From NCBI GenBank assembly GCA_019648995.1, contig BLXT01005304.1, positions 144,362 to 164,581 on the forward strand: a stretch of DNA of 20,220 bases, read 5' to 3'. Below the pieces are notes generated by a model. The model was not told the DNA's origin. It made no database searches and saw only the letters and a program-made list of their open reading frames with translations. The stretch comes from Plakobranchus ocellatus. Its lineage: Eukaryota; Mollusca; Gastropoda; Plakobranchidae. Each line of letters begins with the position of its first letter. Within the stretch, counting starts at the first letter, position 1. The translations under genes were made by a program, and so were the position numbers. This document shows positions 1 to 11,346 of the stretch, piece after piece.

Positions 1-768
1 TTGATTGATACAAAACTGCAGGGATATTAGAATTAGGATAAGGACATTAATAATTTGAACCTTTCAGTGTATGAACATTTACTGGATAAGTAGAAATATA
101 AAGGATGCGACCAGTATTGTATCACTATTTTATTATCACTAATAACCTGAAAAATTATGGCTTAAAATTTTAAAATTGAGCGGACAGTGCACAACTGATT
201 ATTCAACATACATGAAACTATATTTTCATATTGAATTTAGAGAGTTAATTTATGACAAAAAGGGTGGTGTTTTTGAAGATCCTTGTCCTGTTTTTATATC
301 AAAATCTTGCAGCAGTGCTGAGAATAGCAAAAAAAAGCAAATGCATCTGATATCAGAGGTCTTAACTCTAATGAAGAAGATGTGATCACAGCAATACAGT
401 GTGTTTAGTAACCTCTGGGCATGCTTGGCTGAGTTTATCAATTGGGTCACAAGACTGGTCTAGTTTAGAATATTTTGTTTCACCAATGGACATGGGCCTT
501 TCAAATATCTCTATGTGGGCAGGCACAGTGGAAAAAAAAAAGTGAGCACAAAGGAACACATGTTCAGTCTGTTTCAAGTTATTGTCTATGCTGACCTTTC
601 TCTCTTGCCATCATCCATCTCCACTCCTCTGTCCATGATGAAACCTATATTGACATTTAATTGCTTAGAGATGGTTTCAAGAAGAATGTATCATATTATT
701 AGTATAAAAGTTTCAACATTACTTTTACTTTGTCACTAATTATGTGTGCATTTTCATTTTGTTTTCAG

Positions 769-813
769 GGATCAACCCTGAGGTATGAAGTCTACAAGAA
801 AACAGCCCCATGA
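769..813 (+). CDS. Possible terminal coding exon of an unidentified plus-strand gene
   Basis: A strong 3' splice site (TTTCATTTTGTTTTCAG) is followed by GSTLRYEVYKKTAP and TGA, and an AATAAA lies about 120 bp later. The peptide looks protein-like but I do not recognise it. A further open stretch at about 237-385 (RELIYDKKGGVFEDPCPVF, ending TGA at 383) also looks coding and could belong to the same gene. I found no convincing donor linking the two. It may equally be chance. Confidence 0.25.
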   Translation, partial: GSTLRYEVYKKTAP

Positions 814-931
814 TGCAGATCATGGATTGCGAGACTTTTTAAAAAAATTTTAATTTTTTAAATTCAGATTTATTCAATTTATGCTGTTCTCAATTGTCTG
901 TTTTACTTTGTTGCAGTAAGGTCAAATATAA

Positions 932-937
932 AATAAA
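932..937 (+). promoter_or_regulatory. AATAAA, possible polyadenylation signal
   Basis: The hexamer lies about 120 bp after the TGA of the putative terminal exon at 769-813. It is meaningful only if that exon is real, as AATAAA is frequent in this AT-rich DNA. Confidence 0.2.
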
Positions 938-1617
938 GATATTATACGCAAAGTTCTACTTTCAGCTTGTTCGGATATTTAAGAATGTAAAGAAAAGTGA
1001 TGACTATGATTTAAGACCCCAATATTTAAAAATAAATATGCATAGTTAGATCACAAACCTTGTGGAGGAAATTACCTCAGTTTTCTCAGACTAATTCTCA
1101 AGTTTGAAAAGTGACCGCACGGCAAAGAAGCATTTGCATTGGTTCAAGTAAAAAAAAAAAGGCTACTTTTTCCTTGCTCATTGCCTACAAGTGACATTGA
1201 ATTACAACTTGTATCAAATGCAAATGATATAAAGAGAACAAGACTGACTTGATGAGGAGGAGCAAATGTTAACTTGTCCATTATCCAAAATATTAGATTT
1301 CAAGATATCCTTGGATTTGAGCTTTATCTAACACTTAAATATGATTGAATCTTATGATTACTTATTCTGATATTATTTTATTTTCATACATCATACAATA
1401 AAAATATAATGTTTACTAATTGAATAAATTATTGGTGTCAACAGTAAAAATATTATTCATTTAGAAATATGTTTCACTGAAAAAAATTAATTTTATTAAA
1501 TTTGCATCTTTAAGTGTATTCTTGAGTGCTAGAAAAGACTGAAAAACCAAATTGTGATTACAAAATCTTTAGCTCTACATTTAATACTGTTGCAACAAAA
1601 TAGGACAATCTTTTGAG

Positions 1618-1653
1618 CCCCCCTCCCCTCCCCCCCCCCCAAAAAAAAAAAAA
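1618..1653. repeat. Poly-C / poly-A block (TnGn on the minus strand)
   Basis: A C-rich run with two T interruptions (1618-1640) changes abruptly to 13 A (1641-1653). On the minus strand this reads T-run followed by G-run, the same composite as at 13078-13110. Confidence 0.8.
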
Positions 1654-2551
1654 TTGGAAAAATTTTTCCCAAACTCGTAATTATTTAATTTTTTGCCATT
1701 AAAAATGTTTTTAAATGTGTACGATTTAGTTTTTACATAATGCTTATGTTGATGTCTCTTTTTTGGTGGGAAGTATGTTTTGCAATCTTCACGTCAAAAA
1801 TTCTACAAAATTATACCAAAAAGGATCAAACTGATATCAAACAAAATTGTACTGGCACTAATTTGACACAGTTGCCCCTAGTTTTGAAAAGGATACAAAT
1901 CAATATCATAATACTTGATTTATGTAGCCCAAGGATTTGCCATTACTTTCTTGGATTTTATTGATAACCTGAAGTGATGAACTTCCTGGACAAATTTCAA
2001 ACTTAACACACTGCTTTACTTTTTTGGCTCTGAATAGGTGATTGTGATGAAATTGGCAATTGTAAGTAGAGTCTAGATATAGACTCTGAACGGCTGATAC
2101 CGGTATTTTGTAATATTCCATCAAATTTTTAATTGGCCTAGAGGTTGGGCCTCTTTTTGTTTAACAGTGTTGTTCTTGTTATAACTTTGTTTTTTCAGAT
2201 CTCGGGATTTCTGAAAGTTTTTGGAGGTGTAAAAACATCATTTAAACAAAGTTGTTAGGTTGTTACTCAGTGACTAGATAAGTTTGAGACTCCACTAGAG
2301 TTAGAAAGTTTTGCATGTGTTAACATATAACAAGTAACATAAATGAGAATATTTGATTGGTCAATACTTATTGCTAACCTTAATTACATAAGACGACAGA
2401 TTCTACTCTTTTCTGGAATGTGTTGTTTGTGTAATATTGACTAAACTAGCCTGTGTTTTAGTGTAACTTAGTATTTTTCAGAAGCTATGGGTATAAAAGA
2501 GAGCGCTGAGAAATAGACTGCTGATGTTTGTGAATTTGTAGACCTAGAGAG

Positions 2552-2616
2552 ATCTTGCCGTTTCAAAATTATTCTTCATTTAATTTATAAAATTCTTGCT
2601 CAATTTTCGGCAAGAT
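2552..2616. repeat. 9-bp inverted repeat with 47-bp loop
   Basis: ATCTTGCCG (2552-2560) and its exact complement CGGCAAGAT (2608-2616) flank an AT-rich loop. It sits 60 bp after a TATA-like GTATAAAAGAGAG at about 2490. The pair could be the promoter part of an old solo LTR, but no LTR ends or duplication were found. Confidence 0.4.
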
Positions 2617-5077
2617 TTGGAATGATTTCTGTTTTTGCAGTGCATCTAAAAGAACTTGTCACAGGCAGTGCTCAGCTAGAATACCTACCATAACTGTATA
2701 GTGCAAGACCCTTCATGACAGGCATTCTTTTTCACTATCTCTCTGAGGGTGGGAGTTTTGAAGGCGAAAATGCTCTATAGGTAGTGTTTTTGTTTTTGTC
2801 ATTAAAATCAGTTCTATGTTTACAGTACTTTAATGGTCAAAATTAAAGAAATGCTTGTTAGTTTCTTGTATTAAAATGATTGTACTTAAATTATAGAATT
2901 TCTAAAAAAAATTTGAAAGGAGGGTGGAATTAAAAAAAATTTTTTTTTTTGTAAATTCCAATTCATTGTTTATTTTTGGAAAGAAGCATTTTTACATTGG
3001 GACATTCTGTACAAAATTTCAAATAAAAACTATGTAAACAGAACTGCATCTTGCAAATCTTTGTAAAACCTAGTTTTGCTTTAAGGTTTCATTGAATTTC
3101 TAGACAATCTTAAAATATAATACCTGACATCACACAAAAGTATGAAAGCTGCAATATTGCTTAACAATAAGTCAAAACACACCAAGTGACTGTCATTGAT
3201 CTTAGTCTTAGTCTTGGATAATCATATGACTAAATCAATTCATGACACTTAAAAAAAAATTTTCACCTCCTGAAACAACTCCTTTCCCATGTATGCCTGC
3301 ATTTCAGCAATTGAATTGTGACTTTTCAGAGAAAGGTGAATTTTAAAATTTAGCCAAATAAAGTAATTAGGTTGACGGAGAAAAAATCCTAATGTTGTTC
3401 ACGGTGGAAAAATAATAAAAGGGAAGTCTAATAAATCCAATTTATCAGTCTTAAAGTGAAGTTTGGATTTTTTTCTTCTCTTTTGCTTCATTAAATACAA
3501 TTCAATATTCATTGGACTTGATTCTTTTCCAAATCCAACACTGCCAAGAAAGGTATTTTTCTCCTTATCCTCATAAGATTCTCATAAATTCTTGAAAGTG
3601 AAGTAAACCAAACCTCTGTAAAGAGAGTGAACTTACTACTGTTGCCAGGAAATGCATGAAATAGATAACATCGGAAAGAACTTGACAAAAAAGATCATCA
3701 AAAAAGAAAAAAAGCAATTTATTTACACTCTTGGATTTAAAAAAGCAAAAAACGAAAATTCAAATTCTTAATTTTTATGAGACTTCCACTGTGCATATGA
3801 AGTTATGAAGCAACTTGTTTTTAAGGCTCTCTTATATTAGGCACCCAAAACCCAAAATTTCATCTCTAACATACAGACCCAGTAAGGACATCATTTGATA
3901 GAGCTCAATGAGCTGAACATTTTGATACCAAAATGATGCATATTGATTAATATTGAAAAAAGTTACAGCATTTTAAGTACGGCCATTTTTTGTCAGTAAT
4001 TTGCGATTTTTTGCAATTGTGGATTACGTCAAGTTTGGACATCCAAAACTCAAAGAGTTTATGCCTGATACTTATGAAACTTACAGATCTTACAGACAGT
4101 TATACAGACAACATACTCAATTTTTTTTGTGATTCACAAACAATAAAAAATGTATGTTATATTAATCCAAAAATGGCTTGAAGGCAAAATGTGCGCATTT
4201 TGACAATGGCTAAAAAAAGGTCATTTTTCTTAAAATTCAAAAACTTATAAAAAATTAACCAACAAAGCTACAGATTCCTTATTTATACCAAATTAAAGAA
4301 AAAAGCATGCTCTAAAGCCTCATATTCATGTAAAAAAAAAAGAAAAATGAAAAAAACGAACATATGCAAAGAAAAAAAAACCCAAATTGACTTACGTGCA
4401 GAAAATGCGTTTTTTTGAAAAAAATTAAAAAATTGTTAAAAATGAACCATTTAAGCTATAAGGCTTACCTAATTAAAGCTTAATTGATGTTTTATTGCTA
4501 TATGTATACAAGAAGAAAATAAAAAGAGAAAAAAAAAGGTCTTTGGTATGTAGGCGGTTTCTGTGCACATCGACAATTTTCAATAAATTTGAGATGTTAT
4601 TCAAAACAATCCATTTCACTGTAGATGACTCATAAATTAAAAATTTATGGAACTGGAAGTTCTATCCAACTAATAAGAATAAGATCAGTATTAAAAGAAA
4701 ACTTTAAGAGGCAAAACTGAAAAAAAAGACGTTACTATTAGCTGCTTAAAATATAAAAAAAAAAAAAGAAAAGATCTAGATTAGATTTTTTTCCTCTACA
4801 AAAGAAAGTATCGATAGATATAGGTCAAAGTAAAATAGAATGTAAATCTAGATCAAGGCCTGGATCTAGATCTATCAAATTCATACCAATGCGCTTATTT
4901 GCTATCTTGCCAATATAATGTCTCTGATCTAGACCCCGTCAGTTTGTTTTGGTTTGAACAAAAACACCATTTTATTATCAAGCCCTAATTATCACATCCA
5001 ACATTCACCTACATGTATTTTTAGACAGACAGTTAGAAATGGAATCTATACATTATTCAGCTATGACTATGGCTCTT

Positions 5078-5085
5078 GACGTCAC
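5078..5085. promoter_or_regulatory. Consensus CRE palindrome TGACGTCA (first)
   Basis: This is a perfect 8-bp CREB/ATF site in the context CTTGACGTCACAG. A second perfect site follows 134 bp downstream. CpG-containing 8-mers are rare in this AT-rich DNA, so a pair is noteworthy. No adjacent gene start could be defined. Confidence 0.4.
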
Positions 5086-5211
5086 AGCATTGGGTGTAGG
5101 AAACTAGCCCGTACTTTTCTATTTTTATAATTTATTAATAGTTCAATGGAGAACAACAATTTGTCTAAGCATTAGGAAAATCGAGATCCTGTCCTACTTG
5201 ACCGCGACCGG

Positions 5212-5219
5212 TGACGTCA
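5212..5219. promoter_or_regulatory. Consensus CRE palindrome TGACGTCA (second)
   Basis: The site is embedded in GGTGACGTCAC, a 10-bp palindrome (GTGACGTCAC), and lies in a locally CpG-rich stretch. Confidence 0.42.
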
Positions 5220-5775
5220 CAATGCGAAACTGATCAAACTAACCTGCCGCTATTTGCTTAACTTCACTCCGATTCATACTCATAGATTCACCCCAATAAA
5301 TGTAATTAACAATGCACTTTAAATTCAATCATTATTTTTCAAACTGCAAAATAAAGTACTTTTTAACTTCTACGATGAGATGTTTAGTGTCCATAATAAA
5401 TCGGGTAAGCGTTTTGCACCCAAGTCTGCATGCATCGAAGCTACCACTCGACTCGGCCAGGCCGACCAGCATAAATTTGATTCAATTTTCTATTTAGGGC
5501 TTTTGGAAAATTGTCTCGCGAAACGGTCCAGTATTTGATGCTTTTTTTAATTTTGGACATAAAAATGTATAAAAGTTAAGCTTTCGAATGATGGTTTTTT
5601 GGAGAGAAAATGTTCAAGGCAAGCACCCGAGATTCTGATTTGAAAACTTTAAATAGCTCCAAAGAGGTGAATAAAAAATAATCATGTGACGAAAAATAGA
5701 CGAAAAGAAAGCTTATTTTCTTCTCTTTCTATTTCAACCAATCAGAAACCGATACTATCTACTGTACGGGTTCGC

Positions 5776-5796
5776 AACGCCGGAAAAGCCGGCGTT
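5776..5796. repeat. GC-rich hairpin, 8-bp arms
   Basis: AACGCCGG (5776-5783), loop AAAAG, CCGGCGTT (5789-5796): perfect arms, and the most GC-rich short segment around. There is no T-run after it and no sign of a known RNA. Confidence 0.6.
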
Positions 5797-5899
5797 GGTC
5801 ACCTTTTCAGGTGGACAATAATTCCGGTCAAAGGCACAAAACAACATCAAACCGATACAAATATACAGATCTTGAATTATTCTTTCCATTGATATATAT

Positions 5900-5921
5900 T
5901 TTATTATGTTTAAAGTTTAAT
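5900..5921 (-). promoter_or_regulatory. Possible polyadenylation signals of MRPS23
   Basis: On the minus strand ATTAAA (5921-5916) and AATAAA (5905-5900) follow each other about 240-260 bp after the MRPS23 stop. That is a reasonable 3' UTR length. Such hexamers are common in AT-rich DNA. A CATAAA variant also occurs closer, at 6108-6103. Confidence 0.3.
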
Positions 5922-6161
5922 TACGCCCTTACTCCGCGAGTTAAACATACGCAATTTTATAGATCTACATTTCTACTGCCGATCGTGAGTGCGGGTTTTG
6001 AGTGCCTACTTAAATTAGTCATATTTGCTCTAGACATACAGCAATCGGATAAGAACCTGCTCCTCTCACTGCCCAGCTTTCTTGGCACATAACACCAAAA
6101 ATTTTATGAACATGTAGAATTAAGAAAGGTTTAACGACTAACAAGTACAATAGAGACAATG

Positions 6162-6311
6162 TTATCTAGGTTCTTCAAACAGTGACTGTAAATCAACTTT
6201 GGATGAGGAAGATTGACCAGGCTGTTGCTTGGGATCAGATTTAACAAATGTGGCAGAAATTGGATCATCTTGCTGGCTCTGTAGCTGCCTGTCTCGGTCT
6301 CTTCTTTGTGG
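6162..6311 (-). CDS. MRPS23: MRPS23 coding exon 5 (terminal)
   Basis: The acceptor is TTCTGTACAG|CCACAAAG. The exon encodes 49 residues beginning PQRRDRDRQLQSQQDD and ending VDLQSLFEEPR before TAA at 6164-6162. It is rich in Gln, Ser and charged residues, as expected of the poorly conserved MRPS23 C-terminus. The assignment depends on frame and splice phase more than on sequence similarity. Confidence 0.85.
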   Translation of the reverse strand, partial: PQRRDRDRQLQSQQDDPISATFVKSDPKQQPGQSSSSKVDLQSLFEEPR

Positions 6312-9300
6312 CTGTACAGAATATAAATAGTATATGTGATCTTGTAAGTGTCAATTTAAAATCACACACATACACATTACAGACACAATGTGATTCCACA
6401 AAACTTACATAACAAAAGCAATTTTTTAATGAAAACATGGAAAGTTAAACAAACTTAAAAAAAAAAAAAAACTTAGATCTTGTAATTTTCAATCGATTTT
6501 TACTAAAAAGTTTTCCACTCCGAGTGCGATAAGAGATACAATCAAAATCACTTGAGTCCACATAGCTTGAATTGACCTGACCTTGTGTAGAGCCTGTTTC
6601 TCGGGAATATACCCCTTTGCTGCTGTTTAAATGTGAAAACAAAACTCATATGTCGATGTCAACTTAACAGCAGTGATGTAAAAGAGATCTTAATAAATCC
6701 CTGGTTCATAAATGTTAAAGATTTCAAGCAGATAAACCAATTTTTACTTTACTTAGTTAAAGCTGAAGATGTGTTACTGTTCGTGTATCTGCATCAGCAT
6801 GGCTGCAGGAGACTAGGACCTGAAGCCCAATCCAGACATTACAAAAATTTCAGAGCTTACCCACCTGTCTGAAAATGTTATTTTATTGAAGATGTCCTGT
6901 TGGAAGAGATTGAAAACAACAGGACAAACTAATAGAGGTGGAGATGGGAAATAAAATGAAAATCAATATGGACAGGACACCAGACATAAGACATGCCCTC
7001 TGAACTCAAATGAGACCATCAAGGTCGAAGGAGCAGGGGAAAGCTGTTGACAATCTAGAGGAGGATTGATATATTCTTATATAGATGGAATTGTGAGGCA
7101 CCACTTAGAAAGAAGTCACTAATAATGATCCAAATAAGAACAGAATGTCTGTTGCAGGTATCAGGTTAGAGAGTGAAAAAGCCCTTAATGACAATGACAA
7201 TAGTAAATGAAAATTTTAGATATAATAGTAAGTAATGCACACCTAGATCTAGAGACTCACCGTCTGTGCAGCAGCCTTTTTCTGCTCATGGGTGATTAGC
7301 TTTACCCCTTGCTCCTCCATGAGACGAACTGTCTCCTTAAACAATTGATCACTCGGCACAGATTTCTCCTCATGCAGCGCTAAATACTGGTCTACAAACC
7401 TTTGAAAATGAGAGAGGCAAAGGTAACATAACTATAAGATTACCACGCCAATATTCAACAGATAGTGCCATCTAATTGATCAGACCTTGAGATGATGAAA
7501 GTATGGTCTTATTGTTGACCAATCTAGTTAATCAAGTAAAATGAAAAAGAGAAATTCTAGTTCTAGAACCAACAAGGTGAACAAAAAAATGCCATTGCAT
7601 AGCAGAACATGTGGAATGCCAGATTTTCCTACATGGCTACATCTAATATATGAGAATGTTTGTGTAAGATATTAAGAACATTCAAAGTTTCGCCTATATT
7701 TTAAAAACTTTTGCCCCAAAGTCTCATTTTGCAAGTTAAACTAGTGAATAAAAGGCTAAAAAAAAACCTTTATTGGAAAAATGCAATTTATTTGCAAAAC
7801 CAGAAAAAATTTATTTGATTATAATTTGAATAATATCAAGCGGATTGGGAAAATACAATTTATTTGCAAAACCAGAAAAAATTTATTTGATTATAATTTG
7901 AATACCATCAAGCGGTAGGGGTATTTAGATGAAAAGGGGACGACGACGTGGAGTGATAAACTGAGTGAAGCAGACGACTGCTGCAATTTATATTTTGGGC
8001 CAAGCCCCATTTATTTCCACAAACAATAATTTAATACAATTAAATACAATTCATTCCACTCCTTTAGATACGAAGCTAATTTCTGATCTGTTCAAAAAAC
8101 GGTATTTAAGGCTTATACAATTTCAGTCCACTCCAGGACTCCTTTAAAGCGTAACTCATTTTTAGCCCGTTTTAGGACTGCCTTTTAAAAGGTGGTTTTC
8201 CTTTTCAGTCCGTTCCAGGACTGGCCCCAATTACCACCTGCCTACACTCCAACAATTTCGAGACCTTTCTTAAATCTTATTGAAAATGAAACTGATTAAA
8301 AAGAAATAGCAAACACAAAACAGAAAACAAACTAAACAAGAAAAATTTTCTCAGTAAAGTGCAATCCAGATATACCGTCATGAAAGGGGCTAAAAATATT
8401 GTGCATATATATCAAAACAAAGACAAAGAATGAAAGATTCTCTTTTGTTGTCATAACCTCATCTCTCTTCTCTGCTATTAAGTTTTCAGTGTATATAAGT
8501 AGAGGTATCTTACAAAAATAATTGTTTTCTGTGAGATTCTGTGTTCTAATCAAAGGGTACCAAGGAGTAAGAAGACATTAAGACCATAAAAACACCGATG
8601 TATGTAAGGACAAGGGTAAGGAAAACATGAAAGGACAAGAATAATTTTTTTTTTGACAAAATAAAATTAAACTATAATGATTGGCATTTGATATAAATGT
8701 TGATATATGCAGAATTTTTATTACACGATGTCGATATAAGTGGAGTGCACTGTTCTCATTATTTTATTTTTTTTATTTTTAATCAGAATTTCATTTTTAC
8801 TATTGTCAAGGTGAATATGCATTCACATAAACACACACATGGAAAAACCCCCAGCAATTCTGGTAATGTCCAACAATCTTTGACCCCTGGATCTAAGCTT
8901 TTTTCACTTTTACTTTCTGCATGGATTGGAAGGTTGATCGAAGCCTAGATCTACCTTATTTTTTTTTTTTTTTTGGACAGTAGTCAGGATGTAGGTATCC
9001 ATTTGGTATCCGTTTCAGATTATTTCTAAGAAGAGTATATTATTGGGCAATCTACTTTCGATTCTCACTCATAAATGCCCATTACAGGGATACTTGGGTG
9101 ACTTTTCTTAACAAGTCATCATAAAAAAATTTTGGTCAGATTTCAGTGATGCTGTAAACTTAACACAATAAAATGGGCTTGCTAGCATTTTTAAAATAAA
9201 AACAATTCCTATGCTTGTATACAGTTCACTTCAAGACTAATGAATTTTTCATAATTCTTCATTTATTCATGCAAATCAGTGATAAAGAAAGCTAATCTGT

Positions 9301-11287
9301 AAATGAACAAGTAAGACTCGAGTGAATTAAGAAGAAAAGCCAGTACCTTTGTTGTATTGATTTCACAGTTTCATTGGATAACCTTGTTGCCCCTGGGTCA
9401 CTGTAGGTGTTGTAAAAATGCCTGAAAAAGTAGAAAGAAAAAAAAAAGCCCCAATCAAAATACCCATGAACACAATGTAAATGGATGTTGAGTAATACAA
9501 CTGAGTCAATATTGTTAATATTCAGTAACTCCAAAGTTAACCACTTTGGCCCAACATTTAGCTCCTCAAGTTATATTGGAAATTTTTAGTTAGATATTGA
9601 TAATCTTAATTTTAACCCTGCCATTAGGAGGATCAAATAGGCGCATGCAAATGCCTTTGATGCAAAACATGCATTGTTTGAAAAGTGCTTAGGTGAGCAA
9701 AATATTATTTGTAGCCAGTTTCATTACTCTATAAGATAAGGAAAAAAGAAAAAGTCATTTTGAAAAAGTCAAAACTTATGTCAGCACGTACATAATAAAA
9801 ATACATGCACATATACATACACACAAATTAAATTTTCAATAACTTCATCAATTATCTTTCTCAAAATACCCTCTTATATACAGGTCCACCCAACAGGAAA
9901 AGCATGAGAAAATAACTTTCAAAAATACCCTCGAATCTTTTAGAAAGGCCTCCGCATTTTCCTAAATAAACAGGACAGAAACAGGATTTAGCGCTTAGAA
10001 TTAGTGACCATGTAAAAAGAAAAAAAAGAGTGAGCGGAGCACATTGATGTGGGTGTGTGTTGCTCCAGCGTGTGTTTTTTGAGTTTTTTGTATATAGCCA
10101 GTCCACAAGGTGATCTCAGGCTTTTAGGCCCTCCGTCAGGCCAGGGCGCCGGTAGCGGGGCTCGAACCCGCGACAGAAGGGTCCCTGCAGATCTCAGGGC
10201 GGACTCGCAAGCCACTGTGCTACCGACGCTCCATTGCTCCAGCCTGGTTTATTATAATAAAATACTTCAACATGATAGTCTGTGATCGTGGCGAGTAAAG
10301 GGAGGGCTCAAAGCAATACATGAGCTCTGGCTGAGCAGCACATTAACAGCCACGATGGTAGTGTGTTTGAAGGTCAAGATGACTGTCAGAGTCAGGTCTA
10401 GTCTATATCTATTACCTATGTGTCACGAGGGAAAGGAGGGATGTTGCTAGATCAATGTCCTTCACGAACAAGCTACATGTATCAATGAATCTTTGTCACC
10501 TTCATCTTGCTTGGATGCTACCATCAGCCCATTATACAAGTTACAAGTTCTCTAACACACTCTAATCTATTTTGTTATTATGGTACCGAAGAGAGTATGA
10601 TTAATTGGCTCTATTGGCTTCAACAGATCCCACATCCAAAGTTGCATGAGGTGTGAAGAAAGATAGAATTAGATAGAATAAGTCTTGGCATAAATTATTT
10701 TGTTGCAAATATCTGTTTTGAAAAATAAAGTATATATATATTTGTATATTTATTTTACTTTTTTCCAGTAAAAAATTATTTTTTAAAAAGCTATAGCTAA
10801 TATCAACATTGATGTATTTTTATATGCAGTTTTCACCACTGAATGTTCCCCAGAAAGAAAGTCATCACATCTTTAGATGCTTTGAATCGCATGAACTACA
10901 AGTAATTCATTAACCATTTAAATGAAGACAGCCTTAATATCATGGAGAAAATAGGTTTTTTAATGTTGAAAACACTAGAAATACAAATAAATTAGACAAG
11001 TGAAAAGACACATATAATGAAAAGATAATGGCTTTAGAAGTTTTGATTGCATTTCAAAGGCTTGATCCAATATCTATCTTTTAGGAATTTGAAAAGTCTT
11101 TTTAAGATTCTAACACTCTTACAGATTACAATAAACTTACACCCGAACAAAATCCTCTGGATAAAGAATATTGGGAATATTCTGTTTGGGTGGAGGCTTT
11201 GGTTTTGGTGGGTAAGCTTTTACAACATCATACCAAATAGGTCTGTCCTCTTCTTTGATAGCACCAGATCTTAAAAGACCTGTCATC

Positions 11288-11346
<59 letters not shown>

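Larger units (their letters stand above)
1000..5070. other. Intergenic or intronic AT-rich DNA without recognisable genes
   Basis: On both strands I saw only short, stop-rich frames with no conserved motif. The stretch holds a C-run/A-run block (1618-1653), a TATA-like GTATAAAAGAGAG near 2490 with a 9-bp inverted repeat downstream, many A-runs (3.7-4.8 kb) and a cluster of TCTAGATC words at about 4.77-4.94 kb. A plausible-looking minus-strand stretch near 3627-3517 (VWFTSLSRIYENLMRIRRK) has an acceptor but no supporting partner exon. Confidence 0.5.
5070..5830. promoter_or_regulatory. CpG-enriched patch with CRE, CCAAT and E-box words: possible promoter
   Basis: CpG dinucleotides cluster here (for example CCGCGACCGG, ACTCGACTCGGCC, TCTCGCGAAACGG) against a CpG-poor background. 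The patch holds both CREs, ATCATGTGAC near 5683, AACCAATCAG near 5738 and the GC hairpin at 5776. It lies downstream of the MRPS23 stop, so it would serve another transcript. A short minus-strand frame starting at 5473 (MLVGLAESSGSF) is open but unsupported. Confidence 0.28.

Noticed and set aside
2137..2160. GGCCTAGAGG...CCTCTTTTTG as a Pol III transcript end
   Set aside because: Only a 5-bp stem and a T-run; no A or B box upstream.
2252..2700. Solo LTR starting TGTTAGG with TATA-like GTATAAAAGAGAG
   Set aside because: No matching CA end, no target-site duplication and no second copy in the window.
3517..3640. Minus-strand exon-like stretch (VWFTSLSRIYENLMRIRRK) after TTTACAG
   Set aside because: The only nearby donor is 21 bp before the acceptor, and no partner exon or homologue is recognisable.
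5333..5473. Minus-strand frame starting MLVGLAESSGSF
   Set aside because: Short (46 residues), with no family resemblance, no good donor and no downstream exon found.
5686..6092. Plus-strand open frames of 68 and 93 residues
   Set aside because: They have no recognisable motif and no splice partners, and lie in the CpG patch and the likely MRPS23 3' UTR on the other strand.
10148..10227. Functional tRNA gene on the minus strand
   Set aside because: The A box overlaps the acceptor-like stem, the anticodon loop lacks the usual T before the anticodon, and the unit has an A-rich tail and target-site duplication, so it is a SINE head.
10049..10285. Open frames on both strands around 10.0-10.3 kb
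   Set aside because: They read through the tRNA-derived SINE and its flanks; the apparent protein text is the tRNA-like head.
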